Positions 61,701-64,000 of a stretch of 64,000 bases of DNA are shown in pieces. The notes under the pieces are model-generated. The model was not told where the DNA came from. It made no database searches and saw only the letters and a list, made by a program, of their open reading frames with translations. Where the stretch lies: contig CM018033.1 in assembly GCA_008638375.1 (NCBI GenBank), positions 14,301,763 to 14,365,762 of the forward strand, written 5' to 3'. The translations under genes and the position numbers were made by a program. The stretch's first letter is position 1. Every line of letters starts with the position of its first letter. Source of the stretch: Nyssa sinensis (taxonomy: Eukaryota; Streptophyta; Magnoliopsida; Cornales; Nyssaceae).

Positions 61701-62354
61701 TCTAGTGACTTCGGCTCCTTTTTCTCTCTTTTGACTCTAGAAGCTTCGAGCTGCTTCTTTGCTTTTTATTATATATTTACATATGGGTACATCAGTTGCC
61801 ACTCACGTGCTTCCAGCAACTTCTTCTTGAAGCTTCCAATTACATGTACATATATATATGTGTCACTCTCCTTCCATTATTTTAATATATAAAATATACT
61901 CCATATATTTTATATATATTCTTACAGTTAGTGTCTTTGATCACTTTATTACAATTATATAAAATATAATTTCTAAATATTTTATATATATACTATTTCC
62001 ATTCCAAAATATTAAATTATGGAATGCCGTCCAATTTGGCATAAACCAGGACTCGGTATCCTTAGTATTTATTTTACTAATTTTAAGTTACCGTTCGTGT
62101 CTTATATTTTATTTGCATAATAATTTTTTCTGTATCAATTCCATTTATCAAATTCGGCACTTGATCGGCTGGGTTAATTGATTCCCGAGCATTTATTGTT
62201 TTCAATGGTCTAGATTAATTTTATATTTTCTAATAATTAATTCATTAATGGCTCACTATATATTTTGAGCTATTTTAATTTATTAACGTTAGATAATGTA
62301 TTTTCCTTGAGTCGGGGTGCAGTTTGGGTCATGTCAGATTTTTGGGGTATTACA
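58736..62354 (-). mobile_element. Solo LTR, 3.62 kb, family 2, TSD CACGA, inside the CACTA array
   Basis: It starts TGTCACATCCCGCACCCC and ends TTTTTGGGGTATTACA, flanked by CACGA at 58731-58735 and 62355-62359. Deleting the element and one CACGA rejoins the array unit as GACTTGCACGAACTTAC, exactly as in neighbouring units, which confirms the boundaries. It contains near 59400-59520 many short CAGAACAGATC-like phrases, and at 59528-59630 a 57-bp tandem pair (AGCAGCCGCCTGGTCCCTCT is the shared core). No retroelement genes. Confidence 0.95.
59528..59633. repeat. ~57-bp tandem duplication in the solo LTR
   Basis: AGCAGCCGCCTAGTCCCTCT with GGGGTAGGACTTATACTCAC recurs at 59585 with only small differences. 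Confidence 0.75.
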
Positions 62355-63700
62355 CACGAACTTACAGCACTCGATTCGGATCACCGATTCGAAATTTATG
62401 CAAGTTTCTACTCCAAAAGGCCCATTTTTAGGTTTTGACATTCCAAAACATCGGATATCGGCCTAACTACCCCGAAACCCCATCACACACCTAAAAAATG
62501 ATAAAATAGACTTGCACAAATTTACGACACTCGGTTCGGATCACCGGTTTGAAACTTATGCAAGTTTCTGCACCAAAAGGCCCATTTTCGAGTATTGACG
62601 GACCAAAATGCTGGATATCGACCTACCAACCCCAAAACTCCATCACACCTCAAAATTGATAAAATAGACTTACACAAACTTATTGCACTCGATTTGGATC
62701 ACCGGTTTGAAACTTATGCAAGTTTCTACTCCAAAAAGGCCCATTTTCAAGTTTTGACAGACCAAAACACTGGATATCAGCCTAACTACCAGGAAACTCC
62801 ATCATACACCTCACAAATGATAAAATATACTTGGAAAAACTTACGGCACTCAGTTTGGATCACCAGTTTGAAACTTATACAAGTTTCTACTCCAAAAAGG
62901 CCCATTTTCGAGTTTTGACGAGCCAAAACACCGGATATCGGCCTAACTACCACGAAACCCTATCACACACCTCACTAATGGTAAAATAGACTTGCACGAA
63001 CTTATGGAACTCGGTTCAGATCACCGGTTTGAAATTTATGCAAGTTTCTGCTCCAAAAGGCCCATTTTCAGGTTTTGACGGACCAAAACACTGGATATTG
63101 GCCTAACTACCACAAAACCCCATCACACACCTCACTAATGATAAAATTGACTTTCACAAACTTACGACACTCGGTTAGGATCACCGGTTTGAAACTTATG
63201 CAAGTTTCTGCTCCAAAAAGGCCCATTTTCGGGTTTTGACAGACCAAAATGCCAGATATCGGTGTAAATACCATGAAACCCCATCACACACCTCACAAAT
63301 GCTAAAATATACTTGCAAAAACTTACGGCACTCGGTTCGGATCACCGGTTTGAAACTTATGCAAGTTTTTACTCCAAAAAGGCTCGTTTTCGAGTTTTGA
63401 CCGACCAAAATGCCGGATATCGGCTTACCGACCCTGAAACCCCATCACACACCTCAAAAATGATAAAATAGACTTGCACAAACTTACGACACTCGATTCA
63501 GATTAACAGTTTGAAACTTATGCAAGTTTTTGCTTCGAAAATGAGGGTTTTGGGGTTTTCACCGACCAAAATACCAGATATCTGCCTAACTATCTCGATA
63601 CCCCATCACACACCCCACAAATGACAAAATAGACTACCAAAAACTTAGGGCAATCAGTCGGATTAGTGGTTTGCAACTTATGCTACTTTATGCCGTTCTT

Positions 63701-64000
63701 ACTATTTATGCATGGAAAAAAAAAATATATTCACTTGCATATATGTTTAATAAGTGTTCTAATATATATCATTTGATCTTTATTTGAGATTGATTGGGAT
63801 TATTGCGCCGGGGTCTTTTGGTCTTGCATCGGGATTGACTATTTTTATCTTCTTCTTTTTTCATCGACATCTGTAGTTACATTTTTTGAGATAATTTTTT
63901 ATTTTTGTATTTATGCTTAAATTGTACTTACACAAATGTAACTACTTAATTAGTATAATATATATATATATATATGAATATATTTTTCTTTTTGTTTGAA
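63701..64000. other. AT-rich CACTA sequence after the tandem array
   Basis: No gene. Ends with an (AT)n run at about 63958-63975. In the other CACTA copy (30011-30379) a similar AT-rich stretch separates the array from the subterminal repeats, so the element's end is expected soon after the window. Confidence 0.5.

Larger units (their letters stand above)
58081..63700. repeat. ~160-bp tandem array of the CACTA 3' region, ~12 copies, split by a solo LTR
   Basis: The anchor GACTTGCACGAACTTACG(A/G)CACTCG recurs about every 158-163 bp: near 58082, 58245, 58407, 58567, 58728, 62515, 62672, 62832, 62992, 63153, 63313, 63473 and 63634. Each unit has CCGGTTTGAAACTTATGCAAG, GGCCCATTTT.G.GTTTTGAC, CCAAAACACCGGATATCGGCC and CCCCATCACACACCTC. 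The solo LTR at 58736-62354 sits inside one unit. Short open frames in the array are by-products. Confidence 0.9.
47348..64000 (+). mobile_element. Large CACTA (En/Spm) transposon, right end beyond the window
   Basis: It starts CACTACAAGAAAAGTAG at 47348, directly inside the copia integrase remnant; the three preceding bases are CAT, the candidate target duplication. The usual CACTA layout follows: subterminal repeats (47348-47700), a CT-rich leader region, a tnp2-type transposase gene, a second Transposase_24/Ptta-type gene and a long tandem array. At least 16.6 kb lies in the window, of which about 6.5 kb is later solo-LTR insertions. The closing ...TAGTG end was not reached. Both genes are broken, so the copy cannot move by itself. 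Confidence 0.88.

Noticed and set aside
58081..63700. Second tandem array considered as centromeric satellite
   Set aside because: Only about 12 copies, inside a CACTA element with its genes directly upstream; no evidence of a long homogeneous array in the window.

Overview
This is a repeat-dominated stretch of a dicot-type plant nuclear genome. It is AT-rich, with many microsatellites, Ty3/gypsy and Ty1/copia remnants, CACTA (En/Spm) transposons, a MITE-like foldback element and only one intact host-type gene. No prokaryotic features such as operons or CRISPR are present. Species cannot be fixed from sequence alone.

Layout. 1-6.3 kb: the 3' end of one ~2.9 kb gypsy LTR, then an older repeat background split by a solo LTR (1717-5461, target duplication GAAAT). 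6.3-15.6 kb: a minus-strand gypsy element with a 2.93 kb 3' LTR, polypurine tract, a short tail of pol, a mostly non-coding body, a tRNA-iMet primer-binding site, and a 5' LTR that breaks and is fused head-on to an oppositely oriented copy of the same LTR. 15.6-17.2 kb: a decayed Tat-lineage gypsy pol fragment (RT, RNase H, start of a second RNase H). 17.7-24.8 kb: two tandemly duplicated genomic segments. Each carries a small secreted proline-rich protein gene on the minus strand; the copy at 23613-24035 is intact and the copy at 20320-20707 is a pseudogene. 24.8-28.8 kb: AT-rich, decayed repeats. 28.9-31.0 kb: the 3' end of a CACTA element, with a ~170-bp tandem array, subterminal repeats and a CACTA terminus. 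31.0-32.2 kb: degenerate repeats and a scrap of a protein-kinase gene. 32.2-41.3 kb: a solo LTR (target duplication AATTA) into which two further solo LTRs have inserted (TATGT and CAAAA). 41.3-46.3 kb: mostly featureless AT-rich DNA. 46.3-47.3 kb: a copia 5' LTR followed by an internally deleted gag-integrase reading frame, cut by the start of a large CACTA element at 47348. From there to the window end: that CACTA element, with TIR and subterminal repeats, an inserted solo LTR, a broken tnp2-type transposase gene, a broken second gene (Transposase_24/Ptta type), and a ~160-bp tandem array itself interrupted by another solo LTR (CACGA).

The elements form a readable order of insertion: copia before CACTA before two solo LTRs; one outer solo LTR before two inner ones. 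Five LTR insertions are bounded by a TG...CA element and a 5-bp target-site duplication, four perfect and one with a single mismatch after the flank comparison by eye (a sixth, the inner pair counted separately, is also perfect). Nothing here amounts to a clearly new biological system. The best leads are the duplicated proline-rich gene pair, the related satellite-like arrays of two CACTA elements, the inverted LTR fusion and the gag-integrase deletion fusion.
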